Positions 20,110 through 29,299 of a stretch of 64,000 nucleotides of DNA are shown here, one piece after another (position 1 is the stretch's first letter; the number at the start of each line of letters is the position of its first letter). Under the pieces are notes generated by a model. It was not told the DNA's origin. It ran no database searches and worked only from the letters and a program-made list of their open reading frames with translations. The position numbers were made by a program, and so were the translations under genes. Source of the DNA: Roseiarcus sp963833955 (GTDB lineage Bacteria > Pseudomonadota > Alphaproteobacteria > Rhizobiales > Beijerinckiaceae); the NCBI GenBank assembly GCA_963833955.1, contig CAWHZY010000009.1, positions 274,545 through 338,544 on the forward strand, in the 5' to 3' direction.

Positions 20110-21123
20110 ATGCGATCGCACTTTGCCTGGGCTGCCGGCGCGGCGTTGGCCGTCGCGGGCGCGCTGTCCGCCGATGCGGCGACCCTCGACCAGGTCAAGG
20201 CGCGCGGGCAATTGGTCTGCGGCGCCAACCCCGGCCTTGCCGGCTTCGGCCTGCCCGACGATCAGGGCGTGTACAAGGGCCTCGACGTCGACGAATGCAA
20301 GGCGATCGCGGCCGCGATCTTCAACGATCCGAACAAGGTCAAATATCTGCCGATCAACGCCAAGGATCGTCCGACGATCCTGGCTTCGGGCGAGATCGAC
20401 GTCCTGATCCGCAACACCACCTGGACGCTGTCGCGCCAGACCGGCGGCATGTTCTTCACGGGCGTCAATTTTTACGACGGCCAAGGGTTCATGGTGCGCA
20501 AGAAGCTCGACATCAACTCGGCGCTGAAGCTCGACGGCGCGTCGGTATGCGTGCAGCAGGGAACGACGACCGAGCTCAATCTCGCCGACTATTTCCGCGC
20601 CAACCACATGAAGCTCGAGGCGGTTGATTTCGCGACCGACGACGAGGCGACCAAGGCCTATGACAGCGGCCGCTGCGACGCCTACACCACCGACGCCTCG
20701 GGCCTCTATTCCGAGCGTCTCAAGATGTCCAATCCGGACGACCATATCGTGCTGCCGGAAATCATCTCCAAGGAGCCGCTCGGCCCCTCGGTGCGCAAGG
20801 ACGACGTCCAGTGGTTCCAGATCGTGCAATGGACCCACTATGCGCTCATCACCGCCGAGGAGCTGGGCGTCACCCAGGCCAACGTCGACGAGAAGCTCAA
20901 ATCCGACAATCCGGCGATCCGCCGCCTGCTCGGCGTCGAGGGCAGTTATGGCGAGGGCCTCGGCCTCACCAAGGATTGGGCATATCGGATCATCAAGGCC
21001 GTCGGCAATTACGGGGAGATTTTCGAGCGCAACGTGGGCATGGGCTCGCCGATCAAGATCGCGCGCGGCTTGAACGCGCTGTGGAACAAGGGCGGCCTGC
21101 AATACGCCCCGCCGATAAGGTAG
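20110..21123 (+). CDS. aapJ: General L-amino acid ABC transporter, periplasmic binding protein
   Basis: Solute-binding protein (337 residues) of the AapJQMP broad-specificity amino acid uptake system, working in the periplasm. The signal peptide (MRSHFAWAAGAALAVAGALSADA) is followed by TLDQVKARGQLVCGANPGLAGF and the family hallmark LPINAKDRPTILASGEIDVLIRNTTWTLSR. GAGGAGG lies about 7 bases before ATG 20110, which decides the start over the longer frame at 20053. The permease and ATPase genes (aapQMP) that normally follow are missing; a toxin-antitoxin pair follows on the other strand. So it is either an orphan binding protein or an operon split by rearrangement. Confidence 0.9.
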   Translation: MRSHFAWAAGAALAVAGALSADAATLDQVKARGQLVCGANPGLAGFGLPDDQGVYKGLDVDECKAIAAAIFNDPNKVKYLPINAKDRPTILASGEIDVLIRNTTWTLSRQTGGMFFTGVNFYDGQGFMVRKKLDINSALKLDGASVCVQQGTTTELNLADYFRANHMKLEAVDFATDDEATKAYDSGRCDAYTTDASGLYSERLKMSNPDDHIVLPEIISKEPLGPSVRKDDVQWFQIVQWTHYALITAEELGVTQANVDEKLKSDNPAIRRLLGVEGSYGEGLGLTKDWAYRIIKAVGNYGEIFERNVGMGSPIKIARGLNALWNKGGLQYAPPIR

Positions 21124-21135
21124 TCTGCAAGGTGG

Positions 21136-21465
21136 CTAAGCAGCGGCAAGCGCTTTCCGTAATCCTTCGGGATCGCCCTTGATCGCGCGCAGAAGCGTTC
21201 GCGCTGGGCCGCTCGGCCGCTTGGCGCCACGCTCCCACTCCTGCACCGTCCGCACGCTGAACTCATACACGGCGGCGAACTCGACCTGCGTCATGCCGAT
21301 GGCTTCACGAATGGCGCGCACGTCGATCTCCGGCGCCATGTCTGGCGCTGCATCGGCATGCGCAGCGATCTGGCGCGCTATATCGGCGTCCGTCATCGCG
21401 TCCACGCGCCGCCAGTCCGTCTTCCTCAGAGCCTCACGGGCCGCCTTGCTCAATTTTTTCGCCAT
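21136..21465 (-). CDS. HTH (XRE-type) antitoxin partner of BrnT
   Basis: A 109-residue protein whose C-terminal half is an XRE helix-turn-helix (IREAIGMTQVEFAAVYEFSVRTVQEWERGAKRPSG split over about residues 50-85). The N-terminal half is charged (LRKTDWRRVDAMTDADIARQIAAH), as in antitoxins of BrnT-like toxins. Its start overlaps the toxin frame by 32 bases. The likely role is to neutralise the toxin and repress the shared promoter. It differs from classical ribbon-helix-helix BrnA. Confidence 0.8.
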   Translation of the reverse strand: MAKKLSKAAREALRKTDWRRVDAMTDADIARQIAAHADAAPDMAPEIDVRAIREAIGMTQVEFAAVYEFSVRTVQEWERGAKRPSGPARTLLRAIKGDPEGLRKALAAA

Positions 21466-21718
21466 ATCGCCTTACCTCTCGCGTATTGGCTTTTCGTAAG
21501 GAGATGATGCGCCGATCGCCGCCGCGATCCGCGTAAACGCAAACGAAGAGCCGCTTGTTAATGAACCCGAATGCGATCTGTCTCGCTTCTCCATAATCAA
21601 AGCGATTATCTGCGACCGACGTATGCGGCCCACTGAACAGGGCCTCAGCCAACGCAAGCGAAACACGGTGCTTCTCTTGATTAAGTGCGTTTTTGACGGG
21701 ATCGAACGTGCATTTCAC
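21434..21718 (-). CDS. BrnT family (DUF497) toxin
   Basis: A 94-residue RelE-fold ribonuclease toxin. It has the BrnT pattern of FDPVKNALNQEKHRVSL, then a DYGEARQIAFGFINKRLFVCVYADRGG core and IISLRKANTREVRRY (the conserved Arg-rich end). A GTG at 21716-21718 gives the usual N-terminus (MKCTFDP); no ATG fits. The toxin comes first and the antitoxin second, as in brnTA operons. A perfect inverted repeat lies just upstream (21728-21748). Confidence 0.82.
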   Translation of the reverse strand: MKCTFDPVKNALNQEKHRVSLALAEALFSGPHTSVADNRFDYGEARQIAFGFINKRLFVCVYADRGGDRRIISLRKANTREVRRYGEKIEQGGP

Positions 21719-21727
21719 AATCAGATG

Positions 21728-21748
21728 AACTACGTCTGTGGCGTAGTT
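21728..21748 (-). promoter_or_regulatory. Inverted repeat upstream of the BrnT gene, candidate operator
   Basis: AACTACG (21728-21734) and CGTAGTT (21742-21748) are perfect 7-base arms with a 7-base spacer. They end 10 bases before the GTG start of the toxin. The position fits autorepression by the HTH antitoxin. The site overlaps the end of the upstream cyclase gene. Confidence 0.5.
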
Positions 21749-23045
21749 ATGGCAAGGACCCTTCGGCGCCCAAATCCAGCGCGAAAATCTCCTTCCGCTC
21801 CTTGACGCCGCGCAAGGCGTGCCGGCCAAGCGACTTGAGCCGACGATCGGCGCCCTTCATTCCCTCCACGAACTCGGCGGAAACCAGCACCGCGCGGCCA
21901 AGCGGCTCGCACAGGGCCTCGATCCGCGCCGCCTCGTTGATCGCCGGACCAACGACCGTGAAATCGAGCCGGTCGATCGCGCCGACATTGCCATAGAGCG
22001 CGTCTCCAAGGTGGAGCGCGAGATCGACCGGGGCGGCCAGGCCGCCTGCAGCCGTGCGCGCCGCGCAGAGCGCCTCGATATTGCGCATCGCCTCGGTCGC
22101 GGAATCGAGTGCGCGGCGACAAGTCTCCGCCCCATTCGCGTCTTCGAACGGGAAGATGGCGAGCATGGCGTCGCCGATGAACTTGAGCACCTGGCCGCCG
22201 CGCTCGCGAAGCGACGCGGTCAGGATCTCGAACACGTCGTTGAGCAGTTCGACGACGATCGGGCCGGGGGCCGTGTCGCTGAGCGGCGTGAAGCCGCGAA
22301 TGTCCGCGTACCAGATCACCGCGCGCAGATTGTCGACAGAACCGCGTATGATCGAGCCGGTGTGGACGCGCCGTCCGGCGTCCTCTCCGAGATAGGTTCC
22401 CAAGAGGCCCGCGGCGATGACATGGCCGGCATGGGCCTTCATCGCGAGCGACAAAGCGGGCAGGGTCGCTTGCACGAGCGTCGTATCGTCGTCGCTGAAG
22501 CCGCCCTTGCGGTCCGAAGTGAACGAATAAACGATTCCCGATCCCTGGGAGCGGTCGCCGTTCTCTCCGAAGGGGAAGAGATAAGCGACATAATCCGTTG
22601 CGCCGAGCGCGAAAAATTCCTCGAGCACGGGGAAGCCGCGCTGCTCGGGTCCGATCTCCAGGCGGCAGCGGATCGAGGGGTTGTCTTCTCCGCCGAGCGC
22701 CCGGCGGATGAGATGTTCGAACGGGCTCTGCAACCAGGCCTCGCGCTCGCTGCTTTCGCGCCCGTATTGCTCGGGTTCGATGGCGTTGAGGTCGCGCCGC
22801 CAGATGTAGCCATAGCCGTTCCATTGCGGATGCAGCGTGTCCATCGCGGCATGCGCCCGCCATAGCGGGATTCCATCGATCACCAGGCGCTGGCAATAGC
22901 CGTCGAACAGATGATAGGCGTCGGCGCCGCGCAATCCTTCGCGCACCGCCCAGATGTGGGTATCGACGATGCGTCGGCCGAGCGCGTCGTCGAAGGTCCG
23001 GTGGCGCAGTTCGGGGAGCGTCTCGTCGCGACCGTCTCGAGGCAT
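21747..23045 (-). CDS. Class III adenylate/guanylate cyclase
   Basis: Soluble protein of 432 residues. The first 200 or so residues are a sensor-like region without a recognised domain (VDTHIWAVREGLRGADAYHLFDGYCQRLV, split motifs) followed by a GAF-like stretch. The C-terminal class III catalytic domain has AVIWYADIRGFTPLS (metal-binding Asp), VLKFIGDAMLAIF (second metal Asp) and VVGPAINEAARIEAL (transition-state Asn/Arg). It would make cAMP or cGMP. The start MPRDGRDE lies 9 bases after the stop of the LysM gene, so both are likely one transcript with the second cyclase farther upstream. Confidence 0.85.
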   Translation of the reverse strand: MPRDGRDETLPELRHRTFDDALGRRIVDTHIWAVREGLRGADAYHLFDGYCQRLVIDGIPLWRAHAAMDTLHPQWNGYGYIWRRDLNAIEPEQYGRESSEREAWLQSPFEHLIRRALGGEDNPSIRCRLEIGPEQRGFPVLEEFFALGATDYVAYLFPFGENGDRSQGSGIVYSFTSDRKGGFSDDDTTLVQATLPALSLAMKAHAGHVIAAGLLGTYLGEDAGRRVHTGSIIRGSVDNLRAVIWYADIRGFTPLSDTAPGPIVVELLNDVFEILTASLRERGGQVLKFIGDAMLAIFPFEDANGAETCRRALDSATEAMRNIEALCAARTAAGGLAAPVDLALHLGDALYGNVGAIDRLDFTVVGPAINEAARIEALCEPLGRAVLVSAEFVEGMKGADRRLKSLGRHALRGVKERKEIFALDLGAEGSLP

Positions 23046-23053
23046 CGCGCCGA

Positions 23054-24211
23054 CTATGGTTTCGCGTCCGACTTCGGAACGACGAACACCTCGCCGGGAT
23101 AGATGAGGTTGGGATTGTGGATTTGCGCTCGGTTCGCCTCGACGATCGCCGGGTAGCGCGTCGGGTCGCCGTAGTAGCTCTTGCTCAGCGCCCACAGCGT
23201 ATGGCCAGTGGCGACGCGCTTCGTTTGAACCGACTGGACCACCGGATCGGCAGGCGAGGGCGACGGCTCGGCGCTCGCGGGCGCGGCGGCCTGCAAAGCC
23301 GGGGCAGTCGGCATATCCGGGTAATCGAACGGGGTGGTCGCGCTCGCGACGACCGTCGCGCGGCTCGGATTGATTTCGTCGGCCTGGATGAGATAATTGC
23401 CCGGGCTGATCCCGCTTTTGATCGTCAAAGACCATCGGCCGTCGGACTGCGTCCTGGCCTCGGCGACGTCCGCCTGGTTGAGATAGAGGCGGAGGGTGGT
23501 GTTCGGCTGAGCCGACCCTCTGGCCACAAGGCCGCCGGGAGCGTCAGCCTCAACCGACTGGATCGCGACCCGGGCGCCGCTGACCGGCGCTGGCGTCGCC
23601 AGGGTCCGAATCCCCAACGCGGACGGTTCGGCATTCGGGTTCGCTGGGACGGCGGCCACGACGCTGGGCTTCGCCTCGGGCGGGCCCGCCGCGACGGCGG
23701 TCTTGGCTTGTTGCGCAGGAACCGAGACCGCAACCGGACTCGATATTGCCGGCTGGCCCTTGTCGCCGTTCGCGGCCAGGGACAGCTCATGATCGCCCGG
23801 CGCGAGCGCCGGCGGGATGATGACGAACTGGCCCGATGCGTCGGCGGTCGCCTCGGCCACGGTCTTGCCTGCGTCGCGCAGCTCGACTTTCTCGTTCGGC
23901 GCCGCGCGGCCGGCGACAACCGCCTCGCCCGAAGGATCGACGTTCACAACGTCGAAGGCGGGCTCTGGGGCGGCGGTTTGGGTCGGGGTCTTGTCAGCAG
24001 CCGCTGGAGCGGTTGCGGGCGGCGCGGCGGGGACGGCGGCCGGAGGGACAATCGGAGCAGGCTTCGACTCGGGAGCCGTCGTCCCAACCAGAAGATCGGC
24101 GGGATTGCGCTCGAGAAAATCCGGATGGGTCCACACCACCGCGCCCGCGCCGGCGGCCACGACCGCCAAAGCGGCTGCTCCGATCCCAATCAGCGTATTG
24201 CGCGACGCCAT
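23054..24211 (-). CDS. LysM-domain protein with N-terminal membrane anchor
   Basis: A 385-residue protein with one N-terminal membrane segment (LIGIGAAALAVVAAGAGAVVW), then a long Pro/Ala-rich linker. Two beta-sandwich-like stretches follow (DVVNVDPSGEAVVAGRAAPNEKVEL and a later GLVARGSAQPNTTLRLYLNQ). The C-terminal LysM (VATGHTLWALSKSYYGDPTRYPAIVEANRAQIHNPNLIYPGEVFVVP, about 333-380) should bind peptidoglycan. This layout is common in Rhizobiales; the role is thought to be cell-wall linked. It lies between two cyclase genes in the same direction. Confidence 0.85.
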   Translation of the reverse strand: MASRNTLIGIGAAALAVVAAGAGAVVWTHPDFLERNPADLLVGTTAPESKPAPIVPPAAVPAAPPATAPAAADKTPTQTAAPEPAFDVVNVDPSGEAVVAGRAAPNEKVELRDAGKTVAEATADASGQFVIIPPALAPGDHELSLAANGDKGQPAISSPVAVSVPAQQAKTAVAAGPPEAKPSVVAAVPANPNAEPSALGIRTLATPAPVSGARVAIQSVEADAPGGLVARGSAQPNTTLRLYLNQADVAEARTQSDGRWSLTIKSGISPGNYLIQADEINPSRATVVASATTPFDYPDMPTAPALQAAAPASAEPSPSPADPVVQSVQTKRVATGHTLWALSKSYYGDPTRYPAIVEANRAQIHNPNLIYPGEVFVVPKSDAKP

Positions 24212-24323
24212 GCTTACTCACTCTCGCACTCAACATATAGCGCTGGGCGATCAATTGCGACAAATCTTTGACGCCAAGCCTCCTCACTGAACAAGCGTCC
24301 TCACTGAATTGGTTCGGCGCCCG

Positions 24324-25423
24324 TCACGACAGCGCCGCCGGGGTCTCCGCCGCCGCCATCTCGCCGTCTTGCGCCCCGGAGCGGCCCGTGCGCAATGGCG
24401 CCTTCGTCAGCGCGTAGAGCGCAAGGTCGGCGCCCTTGCCGCGGAGCCTCAGATCGCCAAGCGAGCGTTTGGCAATTCCGCGCGGCAATTCGAGGCGATC
24501 GATCAGATCGGCGGAAGCGAGCACGCGATCGCCGGTCTCACGGCAAAGCTCCTGGATGCGCGCCGCGGTGTTGACCGTGTCGCCGAGAAAGACGATCTCC
24601 CTCTTCACCGAGCCCATCTCGCCCGTCACCACCGGGCCGCAGTGGAGCCCGGCTCGTACTGTGACGGCTGCGCCGAACTCTCGCCGGTAATCGGGCGCGC
24701 GTCTCGCCAGTTGGTCGATGGCGGCGAAGCAGGCGGCAACGCAGCGCCCGTCAAGCAGGCCCGCGTCGAGCTTCCAGGTCGCGATCAGTTCATCGCCGAT
24801 ATAGCGATGGATTTCGCCCCGCGCCGCGACGATCGGCTGCGTGAGGTCATCAATGAAGCGCTTGACCAGGCGGTGGAAGGCGAGCGGACCGAGCCGCTCG
24901 GCCAATCCCGTCGAACCTTCCATGTCGATGAGCAGGAACACGCGCGATTCCAGGCGCGGCGCATAATAGCGGCCCGTGATGAAGTTCAGCAGCACGTTCT
25001 GGCCAAGCAGACTGTTCACGTCGAGGATGAAGACGAACACGAACGCGGCCGCGAGCGAGAACAGAACGTCGCCGCTCTCAATGCCGCCTTCGCCGGGCGT
25101 TGGAAAGAGAGCGCTGCCAAACTTGAGGCCGAACAGGATGACGCCGAGGTAGATGACGGTCTTGATGGCGACATTGCGCGGCAAAGGGCGCCCGGCGCAG
25201 CGGCGCGCCGATTGGCCCGTTCATCACAAACGCGTCGAACGAGGTCAGAATCGCTGCGATCATCGCGCCGGTCAGCGCGCCGCGCGCCAGGCTATAGACG
25301 CCAAGCGGCGGCCCGCCTGCCCTGCCAGACGCGCCTCTCCGCATAGGCGGCGCCCAAGGCCGCCGCGAGCGCGGTCGCCCAGAGAATGTGCCGGAACGGC
25401 TCCCGCAAGCGAGGGAACGTCAT
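24324..25423 (-). CDS. Membrane-bound class III adenylate cyclase (two frameshifts)
   Basis: The C-terminal half (to 24324) is a class III cyclase domain with VFLLIDMEGSTGLAERLG (metal Asp), IHRYIGDELIATW (second Asp) and FLGDTVNTAARIQEL (Asn/Arg). Upstream are membrane helices, but they lie in three frames. ATG 25423 starts MTFPRLREPFRHILWATALAAALGAAYAER; the next frame carries VYSLARGALTGAMIAAILTSFDAF; the third carries VAIKTVIYLGVILFGLKFG. One extra base near 25320 and one near 25190 would explain this. The corrected length is about 366 residues with about four membrane helices. Confidence 0.78.
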
Positions 25424-25496
25424 GGTCGAGAGGTCGCGATGCCGCGTGAGGGTCCCACTCTCATAGACAAGGGGAGGGCGGCGGCCGCGCCTTCCT

Positions 25497-27002
25497 TCAC
25501 GCCCGAAACAGATCGCGCTCGATCCCCGCCGCGGCGAAGACATAGTCGCGGCTCGCCTCCAATTCGGCCCTGAGCTTCGGGATGTCGTAGCCGATGATCG
25601 CGCCGCGCCATTTCTTGATTTGGCCGGCGCACAGCACCGTCGACACGTTCGAGCGCTCCATCAGCGTGACGACCGCGCCCGGCGCGTGGTTGAGCGGCGT
25701 GACATTGAGCGCTGTTGCGTCGAGGAGGATCATATCGGCGTCCTTGCCCGGGGTCAGCGATCCGGCCTTGCTCTCGATCTTGAGGCCTCTGGCTCCCCCC
25801 ATCGTTGCGAGGCTCAGCGCGTCCCAAACCGACATGAGCTTCGGGAATTCCTTGCCCTGCAACGCAAGCTCGTTGGCGAACATGCGCTGCAGAGTCATCA
25901 CGCCGCGCATCTGGGTGAACATGTCAGCGGTCATCGTGCACTCGACGTCGGTCGACAGCGACAGGCTCATCTTAAGGTCGAGCGCCTTCTGAATCGGCGG
26001 CGTCCCATGCCGCATCTGCATTTCGATCGGCACGGCGAGCGTGACATGCGCGCCCGCGTCGGCCGCCGCCTTCCAGGCCATATCGCTCATGCCGGTCATG
26101 TGGATGAAAAAGCAGTCCGGGCCGAATTTGCCCGCTTTCGCCAGTTCATCGAAGGTCGGCTGCATGCCGAAGGTGCCAACGACATGAAGCGCGATCGGCA
26201 GGCTCAGCTCGCGGCCGACTTTCCACGCCTCCTCATAGCCCGGAAGGTAGATCTCGCCGCCCATGACCATGCTGAGCAACTGATCTGACGAAGCAAAGTG
26301 CTGCGCGCGAATGCGCGCGGCGTCGCCGGGATATTTCGCCTTCTCGCCCCAGCCCTCGAAATAGCCGAACACCGCGCGCCGGCCCGCCGCGCGGAGCCCC
26401 TCGATCGCGGCGTCGGAATGTTCGGGCGAGTGGTGGATCTGGCTGATGTCCATGACCGCGGTCACGCCGGCGTCGATCTGCGCAATGCCGGCGAACAGCT
26501 CGTTGATGTAGACGTCCCGCGGGCGATAACCCATCGACAGCTTCTGCAGGATCAACTCATAATAATTGTGCGCGCTTTCCGGCCGCCCGTCGTTGATGAG
26601 AATGCCGTCGGCGAGAAAGCTGCGCAGCGCCGTCTCGAACTGATGGCTGTGCGCGTCGATGAAGCCCGGCATGACGATATGCCCGGCCGCATCGATGACC
26701 ACGGCGTCAGGCGCGTCGATCCGGGCGGCGACCTCGGCGACTTTCGATCCTTCGATGAGCACGTCGCCGACCGCGTGATTGCCGACGCGCTCGTCCATCG
26801 AGAGAACCGTTCCGCCCCTGATCAGCGTGCGGCGACCTTGAACGCCGACGCCCTCGGGCATGACGGAGGCCGCAGCGCCTTGCAGGGCTTCGAGATTGGT
26901 GGGGGCCGCCCGCCGCAAGCCCGGTTCGGACTGCGGATGTCCGGAGAGGCGCGGCGCGTTCGACCCGACCTGCGACGCGGCGACCTCACAAATCTGGCAC
27001 AT
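25497..27002 (-). CDS. Amidohydrolase of the cytosine-deaminase/TRZ-ATZ type
   Basis: Metal-dependent hydrolase of 501 residues. It has a beta-sandwich N-terminal part (TLIRGGTVLSMD), then the barrel with metal ligands PGFIDAHSHQFE (HxH), SLPIALHVVG (His), FIHMTGMSD (His) and LSLSTDVECT (Asp), and the closing LTPGKDADMILLD. It probably deaminates or dechlorinates a heterocycle, as in the atrazine/5'-methylthioadenosine deaminase group. An unusual N-terminal extension of about 55 residues begins MCQICEVAAS. The start is supported by AGGAGAGGG ending 7 bases before the ATG. Confidence 0.85.
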   Translation of the reverse strand: MCQICEVAASQVGSNAPRLSGHPQSEPGLRRAAPTNLEALQGAAASVMPEGVGVQGRRTLIRGGTVLSMDERVGNHAVGDVLIEGSKVAEVAARIDAPDAVVIDAAGHIVMPGFIDAHSHQFETALRSFLADGILINDGRPESAHNYYELILQKLSMGYRPRDVYINELFAGIAQIDAGVTAVMDISQIHHSPEHSDAAIEGLRAAGRRAVFGYFEGWGEKAKYPGDAARIRAQHFASSDQLLSMVMGGEIYLPGYEEAWKVGRELSLPIALHVVGTFGMQPTFDELAKAGKFGPDCFFIHMTGMSDMAWKAAADAGAHVTLAVPIEMQMRHGTPPIQKALDLKMSLSLSTDVECTMTADMFTQMRGVMTLQRMFANELALQGKEFPKLMSVWDALSLATMGGARGLKIESKAGSLTPGKDADMILLDATALNVTPLNHAPGAVVTLMERSNVSTVLCAGQIKKWRGAIIGYDIPKLRAELEASRDYVFAAAGIERDLFRA

Positions 27003-27099
27003 GGGCGCCCTCTCCTGATTCCGCGTTCGCCTCGCCGCTCAAGCCCGCGGCTTTGGCGAAGTCGTACGGAGTCAGGCTTGGGGCGTCAATTCCCCGGGG

Positions 27100-27531
27100 C
27101 TATTCGCTCGCGGTCTTTTGCAGGCTCAGTCTTTGAAGCTCGACAAGCTTCACCCTCTCGCCGGCGTCAACCACGAGGGCCGTCGCCCCATCCCCGCAGG
27201 TGAAGTTGAGCGAACGGCCTTCCTCGCTGTCGAGGCCCGCAGTTTCTCCCGGATTGAGAACGAGGCGAAGGCGGGCCGCCGTGCGCGAGGATGGCGCATC
27301 CAAGTCAGGCTTTTCATAGACCATCAGGTTGACGACGCAGTGCGCAGCCTGTTGGACGAAGTAGCCGCTGGTGGATTTCGAGCCGAAATCATGCTGGATG
27401 CTGTCAATCGGCCGATAGGTGATTTCCTCCATGGGCGATTCTGGGGGCTGGCTTGAAGCTGCGGACGCCCACAGGGCGAGCACAAGTGCTCCGGCGAAGG
27501 AGGAGGCGCGTGCGCTTCTCTCAATAGACAT
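27100..27531 (-). CDS. Small secreted protein of unknown function
   Basis: A 143-residue product with a signal peptide (SSFAGALVLALWASAASS, cleavage near residue 28). The mature part has two cysteines (AAHCVVNLMVYEK and LNFTCGDGATAL) that could form a disulfide. The start MSIERSARAS was chosen because the longer open frame runs back into broken trpE. No family is recognised. It sits where trpG usually follows trpE in this order but is unrelated to it. Confidence 0.6.
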   Translation of the reverse strand: MSIERSARASSFAGALVLALWASAASSQPPESPMEEITYRPIDSIQHDFGSKSTSGYFVQQAAHCVVNLMVYEKPDLDAPSSRTAARLRLVLNPGETAGLDSEEGRSLNFTCGDGATALVVDAGERVKLVELQRLSLQKTASE

Positions 27532-27767
27532 GGAGGTCCTCGTTGGTTGGAGCGAATTCGAGCCAACCGAATGGGAAAGCCCGATACAAATCGGGTAGGA
27601 CACCCGGTTGACAGCGACGAGGGATAGTGGCTTTCGCCGACGTCGTCTGTGATTGAAATCACACTGCTGATCACGGGAGGTTGGCCGGTTCTCTAAGGTC
27701 GGATCCGCTCGAGGGGTCGTCATCGAAATGAGACGGCCCGCGGCTCGCAAGGACGGCCCGGGTCCGC

Positions 27768-29293
27768 CTACTGCCCGCGCTTGCCGCGGACCGCGAACCG
27801 GACGGCTTCTTCCGCGGCGCGGAACAACGCGCTGCGCCTTGGCCACGCATTCGTTCTGCTCGGCGGCGGGGGAGGAATCGTAGACGATGCCGGCGCCCGC
27901 CTGGACATGCATGAGCCCGTCCTTCACCACCGAGGCGCGCAGCACGATGCAGGTGTCCATTTCGCCGCCGGCGCCGAAATAGCCGATGCAGCCGGCGTAG
28001 ATGCCGCGCTTGTCTTTCTCCAGTTCGTCGATGATCTGCATCGCCCGCACTTTCGGCGCGCCGGACACCGTGCCGGCGGGGAAGCCGGCGGCAAGCGCGG
28101 CGACCGCATCGACGCCGTCGCGTAAGTTCGCCCTCGACGTTGGAGACGATGTGCATCACGTGGCTATAGCGCTCGATGAAGAAGCTGTCGGTCACCTTGA
28201 CTGTGCCGATCCTGGCGACGCGGCCGACGTCGTTGCGGCCGAGATCGAGCAGCATCAGATGTTCGGCGCGCTCCTTCGGATCGGCCATGAGCTCGGCCGC
28301 GAGCGCTTCGTCCTCGGTCGGGCTTTTGCCGCGCGGGCGGGTGCCGGCGATCGGGCGGATCACCACCTTGCCGTCGCGCACGCGCACCAGGATTTCGGGA
28401 CTGGAGCAGACGATCTGGAAGGCGCCGAAGTCGAGGAAGCAGAGATAGGGGGACGGATTGACCCGCCGCAGCGCCCGGTAGAGGGCGAACGCCGGCAGGT
28501 CGAAGCGGCTCGTGAACCTTTGCGACAGCACGATCTGGAAGGCGTCGCCGGCGGCGATATAGTCCTTCGCCCGCGCGACCATCGCAAGATATTCGGCCTC
28601 GGTCGTGTTCGACCGCGCCTCGCCCGCCTGGACGAGCGGATCGACAGCCACGGTCGTCGTGTGATCGAGCGGCGATTCGAGCGCGTCGACCACGGCGTCG
28701 AGCCGCGACATGGCGCTCTCGTAAGCGGCGCGGGCCGAGACTCCGGCCGCCGGGCGGACCGGCGTCACGATCGACATCTCGTCGCGCGCGCCGTCGAACA
28801 CCACCATCACGGTCGGACGGATCAGAAGCGCTTCCGGCACGCCGATCGGATCGGGCTTGGCCGGCGCGAGGCGCTCCATCCGCCGCACCATGTCGTAGCC
28901 GAGATAGCCGAATATGCCCGCCGACATCGGCGGCAGGCCCGGCGGCATCGCGATGCGCGATTCGGCGAGCAGCGCTCGCAACGCGTCGAGCGGGTCGCCG
29001 GGGCAGGGGACGAACGCATCCGGATCGACGAGCGCCCGGCGGTTGATCTCGGCGTGATCGCCGCTCGAGCGGAAGATGAGGTCGGGATCGAGGCCGATCA
29101 TCGAATAGCGGCCGCGCTGCGCCCCGCCCTCGACCGATTCGAGCAGGAACATGTTGGCTGCCCGGCCGCGCGCGAGCTTGAGATAGGCCGAAACGGGCGT
29201 CTCGAGATCGGCGACCAGCGTCGTGACCGCGACCTCGGCGTCGCCGGCGATATAGGCGCGCGCGAAAGCTTCGTAATCGGGCAGGGTGCTCAT
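27768..29293 (-). CDS. trpE: Anthranilate synthase component I (two frameshifts)
   Basis: Makes anthranilate from chorismate and ammonia in tryptophan synthesis. The N-terminal region has LETPVSAYLKLARG (feedback tryptophan site), and the chorismate-binding domain has QIVLSQRFTSRFDLPAF, FLDFGAFQIVCSSPEILV and IAGTRPRG. The frame breaks near 28123-28126, where one base too many separates SNVEGEL from RDGVDAVAALAAG. It breaks again near 27831, separating ECVAKAQ from ALFRAAEEAVRFAVRGKRGQ and the TAG at 27768-27770. The corrected protein is about 507 residues, as usual. It directly follows ppiD (6-base gap), as in other Rhizobiales. No trpG follows. Confidence 0.88.
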
Positions 29294-29299
29294 CGGCGC

